The notes beneath the pieces are model-generated. The model worked only from the letters and a program-made list of their open reading frames with translations, made no database searches and was not told the DNA's origin. Source: Bacteroidia bacterium (GTDB lineage: Bacteria > Bacteroidota > Bacteroidia > 2-12-FULL-35-15). From it: a stretch of 57,607 nt of DNA. Every line of letters starts with the position of its first letter. Position 1 is the first letter of the stretch. The DNA is taken from contig JAGVJJ010000023.1 in the NCBI GenBank assembly GCA_020051175.1, positions 1 through 57,607 on the forward strand. The letters run 5' to 3'. A program made the translations under genes and the position numbers. Of the stretch, positions 23,312 to 32,236 are shown in pieces.

Positions 23312-24436
23312 ATGACTAAACAATTACGTTTTATTGGTGCTTTGGCAGTAGCAGGAACATTGGTTATGAGCTCTTGTAAAAAAGATGTTTCACCGGCTGA
23401 AGATGTTTCTTTTGAAGAGGTGTTGAAATCAGGTGGAGAGTTTGAGTCCTTTGAAAACCACAGAATCTTGTCCAACACCAGCACTTCGTCTATACCAGTT
23501 GACAGTGGTAACTGGAATTGCACCGCCAGCACATGGAACGTGTTACAAGGCAACCCGGACTTCCCAATTTATGATCCGAATGTTTCGGTTGTTTATCCGG
23601 GAAGCTTATTACAGGGAGCATCACTTCAAAATGCTACACCTGATGTTGTTGCAGTAAAACGCGGACCAGGAACTGTATCCATCGATCTTGTAAATGGTTC
23701 AAACGCTGTATACGTAAATCTTCCGGAAGTAAAGAAAAGTTATATCACTCAGGCACTGAACGACATTGTTTATGAAAACAATGAAGTATTGCCAAGCCGC
23801 TTTACTTTTAACCACCAGGAAATAAAAACAAAGGAAGAACTTGCCCTTGCTTTGAACGTGGATGTGGATATTGCACCGGTAACAGTTGGAGCAGAATTCG
23901 AATTTTCAAACGAATCTGAAATGAACCACTACCTTGTAACATTGAAGCAGTCGTTCTTTACAATGAGCTATGATATCCCTTCTACTTATGACGAATTTTT
24001 TGACCCATCCGTAACTCCAATGGATTTGGCAAAATATGTTAACCCAGGCAACCCTGCATGTTATGTATCGGATGTAACTTATGGGCGTGTGTTTTATCTG
24101 CTTATTGAATCGTCTTCTTCTATCATGAAGATAAAAGCGGCTGTTAACCTATCATTCAGCAATGCTCCTGTAAGTGGTGAAACTGAAGTAAACTACCTGT
24201 CGTCACTGGACAGCCTTTCGGTTAAAGTATTGGCACTGGGAGGAACAATTACTCCAACGTTCTCCGCAATTTCGGCTTCTACCCTGAGCTCACTCACCAC
24301 ACAGCTTGGCAAATCAGCTGATATAAAAGCGGGTGTTCCTCTTTCTTATGTTGTAAGAACAGTGTACAACAACAAATTGGTAAAAAACAAAATTAACCTG
24401 GAGTACACCATTAATGATTGTGCTCTTGTTCCATAA
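23312..24436 (+). CDS. Cholesterol-dependent-cytolysin-like lipoprotein lacking domain 4
   Basis: A 374-residue lipoprotein: signal peptide with lipobox MSSC (Cys22) then KKDVSPAED. From about residue 65 the sequence follows the thiol-activated cytolysin core: VYPGSLLQG (94-102), RGPGTVSIDL (117-126), MNHYLVTLKQSFFTMSYD (204-221), FFDPSVTPMDL (229-239), YVSDVTYGRVFYLLIESSSS (251-270), the diagnostic Gly-Gly in KVLALGGTITP (305-315), and PLSYVVRTVYNN. In CDCs these regions make up domains 1-3, including the pore-forming hairpins. The chain ends at 374, where the cholesterol-binding domain 4 with its undecapeptide would start, so it belongs with CDC-like (CDCL) proteins. Anchoring by lipid is unusual for a pore former. 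It has its own consensus promoter, a terminator, and a CUB-domain gene downstream. The upstream in-frame extension to 23246 lies before the signal peptide and is rejected. Confidence 0.88.
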   Translation: MTKQLRFIGALAVAGTLVMSSCKKDVSPAEDVSFEEVLKSGGEFESFENHRILSNTSTSSIPVDSGNWNCTASTWNVLQGNPDFPIYDPNVSVVYPGSLLQGASLQNATPDVVAVKRGPGTVSIDLVNGSNAVYVNLPEVKKSYITQALNDIVYENNEVLPSRFTFNHQEIKTKEELALALNVDVDIAPVTVGAEFEFSNESEMNHYLVTLKQSFFTMSYDIPSTYDEFFDPSVTPMDLAKYVNPGNPACYVSDVTYGRVFYLLIESSSSIMKIKAAVNLSFSNAPVSGETEVNYLSSLDSLSVKVLALGGTITPTFSAISASTLSSLTTQLGKSADIKAGVPLSYVVRTVYNNKLVKNKINLEYTINDCALVP

Positions 24437-24463
24437 TTTTTAATCATTCCTTTTAATAATAAC

Positions 24464-24494
24464 CAGCCCTGATTATAAAGAATAATCAGGGCTG
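24464..24494 (+). terminator. Terminator between the CDC-like and CUB genes
   Basis: CAGCCCTGATTAT (24464-24476) pairs with ATAATCAGGGCTG (24482-24494) around a 5-nt loop, followed by CTTTTA. It ends 31 bases before the next ATG, so it may act as an attenuator between the two genes. Confidence 0.75.
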
Positions 24495-24525
24495 CTTTTA
24501 ATCTCTCATAACCAAATACAAAACC

Positions 24526-25944
24526 ATGACTAAATTTTTATCTGCTATTCTTTTTTCTACTGTTCTTTTTTCACAAGCCGCTATGGCCCAGTTCTGTTCA
24601 GGGACTATAGTAAAAAATACAGCAAGCGGCACCTTCACCGATGGCAGCGGCAGCAGCAACTATACCGACAACAGTGACTGTTTCTGGCTTATAGCGCCTC
24701 CGGGTGCTGGTTCCATTACGCTTTCGTTTACGGGAGTGTTTGATTTGGAAGTGTATAACTGCTCTGACAAAATCACCGTTTATGATGGGGCTGATACTAC
24801 AGCAAGCGTAATTGCTGTATTGTGTGGTAACAATACCATGACCCCCCCTACACCGGTTACAGGAACATCCAACAACATGCTGGTGCGTTTTACATCTGAC
24901 TATTCTTATAACAATGCAGGCTGGAGCGCGTCTTATACAACTACTGTTGCTCCACCGGTATATTGCAGCGGGCAAAACACACTTACTGCAGCATCCGGCA
25001 ACTTCAGCGATGGTAGCGGAAACTCAAACAATTACGGGGACAATGCCAACTGCTCGTGGTTAATTGAACCTGTTGGTGCATCCACTATTACTGTTAGTTT
25101 CAGCGCATTTGATACAGAGGCCGGAATGGACTTTGTAAAAATATACGACAACTCTGTTTCACCAGCATCGCAGATTGCTTCTTTCAGTGGTAATTCATTA
25201 CCTTCTGCAACTACTGTAAACTCCGGCTCTGTGCTTGTTGAGTTCACTTCAAACAATACAACTACTGCACCGGGCTGGGATGCTTCGTATACTTCAACTC
25301 AAATACCACCGCCACCTCCGGTTGCATGCAGCGGTTCTGTTACATTAACTGCACCGGCAGGAACTTTTGACGATGGCAGCGGCTCCAGCACCAACTATGG
25401 CGACAATGCTGATTGTTCATGGATAATCAACCCGGCAGGCGTTGCTTCCATTACCATTACATTCGGTTCATTTGATATACAAAGCTCAATGGATCAAGTA
25501 CAGGTTTACAACAACTCAACCAACCCGGCAACATTGATGGGGGCATACAGTGGCAGCACAATACCTGCACCAGTTACAATATACAGCGACAATGTGCTTG
25601 TAACATTTACTTCAGATGGCGCAACCAATGCAGCCGGCTGGGGTGCATCGTATACTTCGTCCAACTCAGGATTGGGAATTGCAGATGCAAACTCAAACGT
25701 AGGAATAAGTGTGTATCCAAACCCTTTTCATCATACAACAACATTGCAGTTTGCTACCCCGTTGAACGAAGTATCAGAACTTGTTGTTTATGATGTGTAT
25801 GGAAAATCAGTGAAAAAAGTAAAAATACCTGCTTATACGAGTACTTTTACCATTGATGGAAGTGCCATAGCAAATGGAATGTATTTTTACTCTGTAACTA
25901 AAAACAGCATCCCTGTGCATACAGGAAAGCTTATACTGGAATAA
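24526..25944 (+). CDS. Secreted triple-CUB protein with type A T9SS sorting domain
   Basis: A 472-residue exported protein. The signal peptide ends near MAQ/FCSG (residue 22). Three CUB domains follow (about 23-140, 147-263 and 267-380). Each opens with CSG...L.A.SG.F.DGSG.S.NY.DN..C.W.I and contains an acidic site such as D...V.VYD and a closing FTSD....GW.ASYT. CUB domains bind proteins or glycans, often with calcium. The last 80 residues form the type A sorting domain (GISVYPNPFHHTTTLQF...MYFYSV...GKLILE). It is directly downstream of the CDC-like gene, separated by a hairpin. A joint role in surface targeting is an attractive inference, without proof. Confidence 0.92.
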   Translation: MTKFLSAILFSTVLFSQAAMAQFCSGTIVKNTASGTFTDGSGSSNYTDNSDCFWLIAPPGAGSITLSFTGVFDLEVYNCSDKITVYDGADTTASVIAVLCGNNTMTPPTPVTGTSNNMLVRFTSDYSYNNAGWSASYTTTVAPPVYCSGQNTLTAASGNFSDGSGNSNNYGDNANCSWLIEPVGASTITVSFSAFDTEAGMDFVKIYDNSVSPASQIASFSGNSLPSATTVNSGSVLVEFTSNNTTTAPGWDASYTSTQIPPPPPVACSGSVTLTAPAGTFDDGSGSSTNYGDNADCSWIINPAGVASITITFGSFDIQSSMDQVQVYNNSTNPATLMGAYSGSTIPAPVTIYSDNVLVTFTSDGATNAAGWGASYTSSNSGLGIADANSNVGISVYPNPFHHTTTLQFATPLNEVSELVVYDVYGKSVKKVKIPAYTSTFTIDGSAIANGMYFYSVTKNSIPVHTGKLILE

Positions 25945-25960
25945 AAAAATAAATACTTCT

Positions 25961-25998
25961 AAATCTCCGTCCTTGCAAAAGTTCGGAGATTTTTTTTT
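25961..25998 (+). terminator. Terminator after the CUB gene
   Basis: AAATCTCCG (25961-25969) pairs with CGGAGATTT (25984-25992), followed by further T residues to 25998, 17 bases past the stop codon. Confidence 0.8.
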
Positions 25999-26168
25999 GC
26001 ACTGAAAAAATTGGAGGCCAACATTTCCACTATACAAATATGCATGTGCTTTAAGCATTGGTGTTGAAGGAAATGAACAGTCGCTCATCAATTTATAAAA
26101 AAGAGAATGAATGCAGATAACCGATCCTTTCAGCCTGTGATTTATTAAACAACCCAGATTCCGAAAAA

Positions 26169-26801
26169 ATGAAAAGCCTTGATTCAATTGCTGTCTCCAA
26201 CCTATCAAACGAAGAGTTCATAAACAAGTATGCGGCTCCGGGTTTTGTTGGATTGGTTGGGGGCACAGCAACAATTGACATGGCAATAAGAAAGGCACAG
26301 AAAATTTTCCTGCGTAAACAGGAAAAGTCGTTATGGTCGCATGCCTTCTTGTTCAGCGGCAGGCGTATTGATGGCCACCACTGGGTATTAGAGTCTGATA
26401 TAGAAATTCATCGCAAACAAATGAGAATAGGTGTTCAGGAAAACCGTGCACTAAAATATTTTGATGCAGAAAAATACCCAAACCTTGCTATCATGGATTT
26501 TGGCCTGACAGAAGAACACACACGATTGATTTTATCTGAAGGCCTTGACCTGGTAGCCGGTTATACAAAATATTCGTTACGGGAATTGCTCGGAACAATG
26601 GTTGCCACATCAAAGACTGGATTGCGCTCAAAAGAAAATATACTTTCCAGGGAAAAATCGTTTTATTGTTCGGCACTTGTACAGCATTGTTATACAAAAG
26701 CAAACATTCTGTTCCATAAAGATATAAGCATTAAAAATATAACACCTGAAGATATTGCGTGTACGGAGGTTGAAAGCACACGCTACCTGCTTGTGAGATA
26801 A
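26169..26801 (+). CDS. Permuted NlpC/P60-like cysteine hydrolase (YiiX/C92 type)
   Basis: A 210-residue protein without a signal peptide. The order of probable catalytic residues is that of circularly permuted papain-like enzymes (YiiX, LRAT, peptidase family C92): His58 in SLWSHAFLF, an acidic residue in HHWVLESDIE (Glu75), then Cys167 in SFYCSALVQHCY. N-terminal VGLVGGTATIDMAIRKA precedes the His. These enzymes cleave or transfer acyl or amide bonds in lipids or peptides; the substrate is unknown. It lies after the terminator of the CUB gene and faces the SpoIIE phosphatase gene, with a gap of 25 bases. Confidence 0.75.
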   Translation: MKSLDSIAVSNLSNEEFINKYAAPGFVGLVGGTATIDMAIRKAQKIFLRKQEKSLWSHAFLFSGRRIDGHHWVLESDIEIHRKQMRIGVQENRALKYFDAEKYPNLAIMDFGLTEEHTRLILSEGLDLVAGYTKYSLRELLGTMVATSKTGLRSKENILSREKSFYCSALVQHCYTKANILFHKDISIKNITPEDIACTEVESTRYLLVR

Positions 26802-26826
26802 AGCAGCATTTGTAAAGCGAATTGTA

Positions 26827-29004
26827 TCAGACAGTTATTCTTATACCCATTACCAAAATGTCATCTATCTGTGCATTATTCCCTTTCCAGGCATCATGAG
26901 CCGCAATAAGTGCGCTCTTTTGTGCCTGCATACTTAAATGCCGGTTTCTTAAAAGTAAATTTTTAAACTCCTGCAAACCCAATTTTTTTCTGTGTTCGCC
27001 TCCAAACTGATCGAGGTACCCATCGGTGGAAAAGTAAATGGTCATATTATTAATTAAAGAAAAAGTATGGCTTGCATAATTTGTTTTCATCGGGTCGCTA
27101 TTCATCAGCCTGTAACCGCCACCAACAGAGTTCCTGTCGCCATTGACTACAATAAGCTCGTTATCATTAACAATATAAAGCGGTTGCTGGGCACCCGAAA
27201 AATGAAGCTCCTTTGTTTTATAATCAATGCAGCACAATGCGATGTCCATACCATCTTTCGACAGCGCACGGTTTGTACCCTGGCGCAACGCATTGTAAAT
27301 TCCAATATTCAATTGGCGCAGAATTTCTGACACAGATGTGACCCCGTTTTCATTTACAACCTGGTGAAGCAAGGTGTTTCCAATCATACTCATGAATGCT
27401 CCCGGCACGCCATGCCCCGTGCAATCCACCGCTGCTACAATTATTTTATCGTCTAACTTCGAAAACCAGTAAAAGTCCCCGCTCACAATATCTTTCGGCT
27501 TATAAAACACAAAGCTATCCGGCAAAAACCTACGAATATCGTCTTCTTCTATCAAAATACTCTGCTGTATACTTTGTGCATAGGTGATGCTGTCGAGAAT
27601 CTTTTCATTTTGCTTTTCTACAATTTCCTTTTGCTTTTGCACAACATTTTTTTGTGCCTCTATTATTTCTTTTTGCTTCCGTGTAATGCGCAGCGAGCGC
27701 AATACAACAGCTGCAAACCCAACAGAAACAGCCAATACAACAATAACACACCAGAAAACTATCCATTGCCTCTTTTTCTCGGCCTCTGCAATCGCCAACT
27801 GTTTCTCATGTACAGACTTCGTAAGGGCTTCTCTTTTTTCAAATTCCAGGGTCATTTCCTTCTGAACTATTTTTTTCTCATTTTTCTCATTATAAATCTG
27901 ATTCTTGATTCTCATCGCCTCTTTATAATGAGTGAGCGCCTCTTTGTAACGCCCCGTAGTATCGTACAAATGAGACAGTGAAGATTGCACTTCAGCAAGA
28001 TTGTCCAGAACGCCAATAACTTTGTACAGCTCATGCGATCTTTTCAGGTAATCTTCGGCCTTTTTGAAATCACCGGTAAGCATGTATAACTCACCAATAA
28101 ATCCGAGGTTCAATGCTATTTCATTTTTATCGCCCACTTCTTCGGCCAAGGCCAACGATTTGAAATGGTATTTCAGGGCATTTGTATAATCCTTGGTGGC
28201 TGTATAAATTTCACCTATACTACCCAGCTGGCTGCCCATACCACTCTTATTACCATCTGCCTTTGCCACATCAAAAGCCATAGTATTGTATTTCATTGCA
28301 TCTTCATACTTTCCCTGATGACGGTATATTATACCGATGTTTCCCAATACAGTTTCCTTTACTTTGTTGTTATCGGTTTTTTCGCTAAGCTTTAGTGCCT
28401 TTAAATCGTATTGTAAGGATTTTTCGTAATCTTCAAGGTATAAATAAATACTGCCAATATTTAAAAGCGTAGTTGCAACACCACCCTGATCATTCAGCTC
28501 CTCGTTTATTTTAAGGGCTTTTGACAAATAATCAAGCGCTTTAGGATAATTTCCCTGAAGACTGTATACATTGCCCAGGTTACCGGAATACGCTGCAATA
28601 CTTTTTTTATGGTTCAATTTTTCAGCAATTTTCAATGCCTGGGTATAACATTCCAGTGCCTTGAAAAAATCCGACTTCATAAAGTAACAGTTTCCAAGAC
28701 TGCCAATAGCTTTTAATCTGATCAATTCAATTGCATATACCTCCGTGCCAGCCTTTACATTGCTAAATTCCGGAGTAGTCACAGGGGTAACCAGCTGCAA
28801 TGCTTCTTTACATAGGATAATCGCAGTATCGGGGTTAATATACGCCATGTTCCGTGCATACGCTATAAGATGTTTGGCTTTTAACGTATCCTGCTTATCC
28901 TGTCTTATAAGATTCAACAGGGAGTCATTATCTGCATTTTGCGCGATGTTGCTTACAGCAAAAAGTGAAATACTTAAAATTAAAAGAAACAGCTTTTTTT
29001 TCAT
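26827..29004 (-). CDS. TPR sensor with SpoIIE-type PP2C phosphatase domain
   Basis: A 725-residue membrane signal transducer: signal peptide (1-21, cleavage at IAQ), periplasmic TPR array (about 40-375, with seven or more repeats such as ALKYHFKSLALAEEVGDKNE), a coiled coil (about 375-410), one transmembrane helix (about 412-435), a second coiled coil with repeated QKEIIEAQKNVVQKQ, then a cytosolic SpoIIE/PP2C phosphatase (about 475-725) with PKDIVSGDFYW, VAAVDCTGHGVPGAFMSMIG and YFSTDGYLDQFGG. Metal-binding aspartates are intact. Such proteins typically act on anti-anti-sigma-like phosphoproteins; no partner is visible in the window. Confidence 0.93.
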   Translation of the reverse strand: MKKKLFLLILSISLFAVSNIAQNADNDSLLNLIRQDKQDTLKAKHLIAYARNMAYINPDTAIILCKEALQLVTPVTTPEFSNVKAGTEVYAIELIRLKAIGSLGNCYFMKSDFFKALECYTQALKIAEKLNHKKSIAAYSGNLGNVYSLQGNYPKALDYLSKALKINEELNDQGGVATTLLNIGSIYLYLEDYEKSLQYDLKALKLSEKTDNNKVKETVLGNIGIIYRHQGKYEDAMKYNTMAFDVAKADGNKSGMGSQLGSIGEIYTATKDYTNALKYHFKSLALAEEVGDKNEIALNLGFIGELYMLTGDFKKAEDYLKRSHELYKVIGVLDNLAEVQSSLSHLYDTTGRYKEALTHYKEAMRIKNQIYNEKNEKKIVQKEMTLEFEKREALTKSVHEKQLAIAEAEKKRQWIVFWCVIVVLAVSVGFAAVVLRSLRITRKQKEIIEAQKNVVQKQKEIVEKQNEKILDSITYAQSIQQSILIEEDDIRRFLPDSFVFYKPKDIVSGDFYWFSKLDDKIIVAAVDCTGHGVPGAFMSMIGNTLLHQVVNENGVTSVSEILRQLNIGIYNALRQGTNRALSKDGMDIALCCIDYKTKELHFSGAQQPLYIVNDNELIVVNGDRNSVGGGYRLMNSDPMKTNYASHTFSLINNMTIYFSTDGYLDQFGGEHRKKLGLQEFKNLLLRNRHLSMQAQKSALIAAHDAWKGNNAQIDDILVMGIRITV

Positions 29005-29025
29005 ATTGCAAATATCTTATCTGCT

Positions 29026-29703
29026 TCAGGATAAAACGTTGTTATCCATTTCAGTAAAATCGAGCGACTCTCTTTCTGTCCAGAAATCATAGCCGAAAGA
29101 CCGGCTCAAAACAGCAATTTGCTGCTTAACCCTCTGTTTGATATCTTCGACACTTTTTGCCATAACAGGTCTATTGGTGCTTACAACCCAATATGGTTCA
29201 GGGTCGTCCAGTGAACCAAAAACGAAACATATATTTTCTTTATCAAGGAATACATCCAGGTGCCAGCCCTGATCCATATCGCTGAACACACAACCTTCCT
29301 CCTTACTTTGCAATGCATTCAGGAAGGGAAGTGCATCGGTTAATGTATCGTACCATGGAAAATTAATTGTGCCGCCATCGCTGCTATATACGATTGGACG
29401 TATCCAGAAATAGCTGTTACCTGCAAGTAATTTTTTTTCATATTTATTTGCTACAGCAACAACTGATTCGTAATAAGCCTGCAACTGTTCCTCTTTTCCA
29501 AGCACTTCCGAGCTTAACAGATAATCTTTACCGAATAAGGGAATTCCAGGCTTTAACAACGGCTCCCTCTTAGCAATCCATTCCTCCTGGGTAAAATCAT
29601 TTTCATCGCCATAATAAAAGTCGTCTCTGACAATAAAAGCCATATCCAGCCTTAGATCAGGGATATACTCTGCTTCTGAAATATAGTGTTGTGAATTTTT
29701 CAT
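29026..29703 (-). CDS. Hypothetical cytosolic protein
   Basis: A 225-residue protein beginning MKNSQHYISEAEYIPDLRLD; the frame extends 23 codons further but that part looks non-coding. It is rich in acidic and aromatic residues (YYGDENDFTQEEW, IRPIVYSSDGGTINFPWYDT, GWHLDVFLDKENICFVFGSL) and has no membrane segment. I do not recognise a family. It lies 21 bases upstream of the SpoIIE phosphatase gene on the same strand and may be co-transcribed with it. Confidence 0.7.
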   Translation of the reverse strand: MKNSQHYISEAEYIPDLRLDMAFIVRDDFYYGDENDFTQEEWIAKREPLLKPGIPLFGKDYLLSSEVLGKEEQLQAYYESVVAVANKYEKKLLAGNSYFWIRPIVYSSDGGTINFPWYDTLTDALPFLNALQSKEEGCVFSDMDQGWHLDVFLDKENICFVFGSLDDPEPYWVVSTNRPVMAKSVEDIKQRVKQQIAVLSRSFGYDFWTERESLDFTEMDNNVLS

Positions 29704-29914
29704 TAACGAAAATCTAGTATGTCTGTAAAAAAAATTGCGGTTTATCGTACAGTGTAAACCAAAGATAACCATTTAAACAATCTAAAACCACTTTGTCCTT
29801 ACCACTCAATAGTGGTTCAAGGAGTTGACTATTCGTATTTTATAGCAAATGTATTTCGGGATATTGTGCTGCGCAGTTTTTCTGCCTATTTTTGAAAAAA
29901 CCACTTCATTGCGC

Positions 29915-30508
29915 ATGAATTTCAGCCCACGTGTTCAACACAAAGATGCTTTACTCTTTTATGTGGCTCTTTCACTTTTTTTATTGATTGGAGTAGCCTT
30001 TGTTATTACGACTAAAGACAACCGTTTAACAGCACTAGGCATTACTGCCTTTCCGGCACTGCTGCTTTTTCTTGTATGGCAGCAAACCGAAGCAAAAGAT
30101 ATGCGTTACGAGTTGCAGGCAGAAGGATTGTTCCTGAAACGCTTTTTTATGAAACGGCTGATCTTATACACCGAAATTGCAAACATAGATAAAGCAACGC
30201 AGGATGAAGCAATTGAAATAGTCAATCAAAAATCTGCGGAAGAATTTGTCCACATGAATAAAAGGAGCTTTAAGGCATTCAAATCACGGCAGGATGTAAA
30301 TGAAATTATTAAATACACCAGTGTACCAGTAATTTTTAGTAGAACACGTGGTTTTAAAGGATATAAACAAAACACCAGCATGAGGGGCGAATTTGCAGTA
30401 GTGAAGCTTTTTGACGGAAAGCGCTATATTTTATCCCCGAAAGAAACTGATTTATTTATTACCGAAATAAAAAAGCGGATGACAAACTGTGCTACCATCA
30501 ATCCTTAA
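29915..30508 (+). CDS. Two-helix membrane protein with PH-like domain
   Basis: A 197-residue protein with two transmembrane helices close to the N-terminus (about 14-33 and 41-57), then a cytosolic beta-rich domain resembling bacterial PH domains (YELQAEGLFLKRFFMKRLILYT, AVVKLFDGKRYILSPKETDLFI). The ATG at 29915 starts just before the first helix; the longer frame from 29849 adds a poorly charged segment and is less likely. Function unknown. Confidence 0.7.
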   Translation: MNFSPRVQHKDALLFYVALSLFLLIGVAFVITTKDNRLTALGITAFPALLLFLVWQQTEAKDMRYELQAEGLFLKRFFMKRLILYTEIANIDKATQDEAIEIVNQKSAEEFVHMNKRSFKAFKSRQDVNEIIKYTSVPVIFSRTRGFKGYKQNTSMRGEFAVVKLFDGKRYILSPKETDLFITEIKKRMTNCATINP

Positions 30509-30579
30509 AACAAATTGCGTACGGGTATTAAATTGATCAGTGTATCAAAAACAAGTGGAGGTTCGACCAAATACATGTC

Positions 30580-31602
30580 TCAAAAGCTCATCGTATCTAC
30601 ATCCTTTATAAACCTTACAACACCTGCCATGAATATTTTCTGATCGTCCCACATGGCCAGGTGACTACCATTAGGGCAATACAAGTAGCGGCCCCGTTGT
30701 ACCAGTTTACTTTGCTCTTCCATTGCTTTGGGATCCATCGTATCGTATTTAGCACCTATCATCAGCGTTGGCACATATATCTCTTTCAGCCTGCTCTTAA
30801 CATCCCATTTTTCAAGCCTTCCGCTGATACCAAATTCACTTGGCCCCTGCATCAATGTATATACCTCTCCATTCGCATGTTTGAAAGCACGGTTCAGTCC
30901 ATCCGGCCATTCCTTTAACCTGCAGAGATGTTCGTGGTAAAAGTGGGGTATCAGTAATTCCATGTACCGTGGATTTGCAAAATCTTTTTTAGCTTCGATA
31001 GCCCTCACTTCTTCCAGCACTTTCGGGTTCATTTGTTTTGCGAGCACTTCATCAGCATAACGGCCATATTCAGGTGCGCTTGCCATCATATTGGACACAA
31101 GCAAGGCTTTTAAATGTTTCTGATATTTCAGTGCGTATTCCATTCCGAGGATACCACCCCAGGAATTACCAAGTAAATAAAAGTTACTGCTATCGGCACC
31201 TATCGCTTTACGAACCTGCTCCACTTCTTCTACAAAGCGTTCAGTTGTCCACAAACTGGTATCCTTTGGCTGATCACTATAATAGGAGCCCAACTGATCG
31301 TATTCATAAAATTCGAATCCCTCGCGTTGAAAGAACGTTTCGAAACACTCCATGTATTCATGCGTCATTGCCGGTCCGCCATGCAACAGAAGTATCTTAA
31401 TCTTCGGATTTTTACCAAATCGCTTTGTCCAAACCCTGAATTGGCCTGAAGGTGTTTGTACCGGTATCATTCTCACTCCGGCAGTCTGGATTGAGTCGCC
31501 ATAGTTATAATATTGGTTTACAGACACACAATCTGTTTTTTGTGTGCACGAAAAACACAAACCATTTATGATTATAAAGAGTATAAATATCCGCATTTGC
31601 AT
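30580..31602 (-). CDS. Lipoprotein alpha/beta hydrolase, proline iminopeptidase-like (S33)
   Basis: A 340-residue lipoprotein with lipobox CFSC (Cys19). The hydrolase domain has the HGGP oxyanion motif (74-77), nucleophile Ser147 in GNSWGGILG, and a C-terminal catalytic His in CPNGSHLAMWDD, with an acid in KYDTMDP. This pattern is that of proline iminopeptidases and related S33 enzymes, which remove N-terminal proline or cleave other small amides. A membrane-anchored form would act in the periplasm or at the surface. The gene is convergent with the PH-like gene. Confidence 0.9.
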   Translation of the reverse strand: MQMRIFILFIIINGLCFSCTQKTDCVSVNQYYNYGDSIQTAGVRMIPVQTPSGQFRVWTKRFGKNPKIKILLLHGGPAMTHEYMECFETFFQREGFEFYEYDQLGSYYSDQPKDTSLWTTERFVEEVEQVRKAIGADSSNFYLLGNSWGGILGMEYALKYQKHLKALLVSNMMASAPEYGRYADEVLAKQMNPKVLEEVRAIEAKKDFANPRYMELLIPHFYHEHLCRLKEWPDGLNRAFKHANGEVYTLMQGPSEFGISGRLEKWDVKSRLKEIYVPTLMIGAKYDTMDPKAMEEQSKLVQRGRYLYCPNGSHLAMWDDQKIFMAGVVRFIKDVDTMSF

Positions 31603-31639
31603 TCTTTTGAGTTAATTATTTTTTCAGCTCTTTCACAAA

Positions 31640-32176
31640 TCAGCCAATCCATTCATTCTTTTGTATCCTGTATTCAAAATGAAGCAACTGTGGGGACATG
31701 CCTTCAGAATACACATCTTTGACCCTTATTGCCCCAAGTTTGGCCGTAGCGCGCTGCGATCGGATATTTCCGGCACCGATATAGAAATAAACATTCTCTA
31801 CAAATTGAAATGCATAGTCAATAAGCAGTTCTTTCGATAACCTGTTATAAGGCCCACCCCAATATTCGCGGGTAAAAAAAGTATACCCAATAACTATTGC
31901 AGAGTTCCCGGGCTGATAGTCATAAAAGCGTGTACAACCAATGATTTTACCAGAGACTTTATTCAAAATTAAGAATGCACCGTTGGACTCAAGAGCGCTG
32001 TCAAAATAATGTCTGAACACCTCCCTCCTGTACCTGTCAGGCACGGGATGCTGCTCCCAGATTAAGGGATCAGAAGCACAAGCATAAAGCGCTTCAAAGT
32101 CATCCGGGGTGAGCGGCTGAAGCTTTAACACCCCATTTTCAAGGTTATTCGGCTGCCAGTTTATTTCTTTGCTCAT
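31640..32176 (-). CDS. GNAT N-acetyltransferase (copy 1)
   Basis: A 178-residue GNAT-fold protein of the RimJ/RimL-like type: KLQPLTPDDFEALYACASDP at the start, GAFLILNKVSGKIIGCTRFY (strand beta-4/beta-5 region), YWGGPYNRLSKELLIDYAF and NIRSQRATAKLGAI, the acetyl-CoA-binding segment. It is about two thirds identical to the protein at 36531-37082, so the two arose by duplication. The acceptor substrate is unknown. Confidence 0.9.
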   Translation of the reverse strand: MSKEINWQPNNLENGVLKLQPLTPDDFEALYACASDPLIWEQHPVPDRYRREVFRHYFDSALESNGAFLILNKVSGKIIGCTRFYDYQPGNSAIVIGYTFFTREYWGGPYNRLSKELLIDYAFQFVENVYFYIGAGNIRSQRATAKLGAIRVKDVYSEGMSPQLLHFEYRIQKNEWIG

Positions 32177-32236
32177 ATTTTCGTAAATTTATATATAAAA
32201 TTAATTAGCCCGCTTAATTGTATTAAACATATTGTA

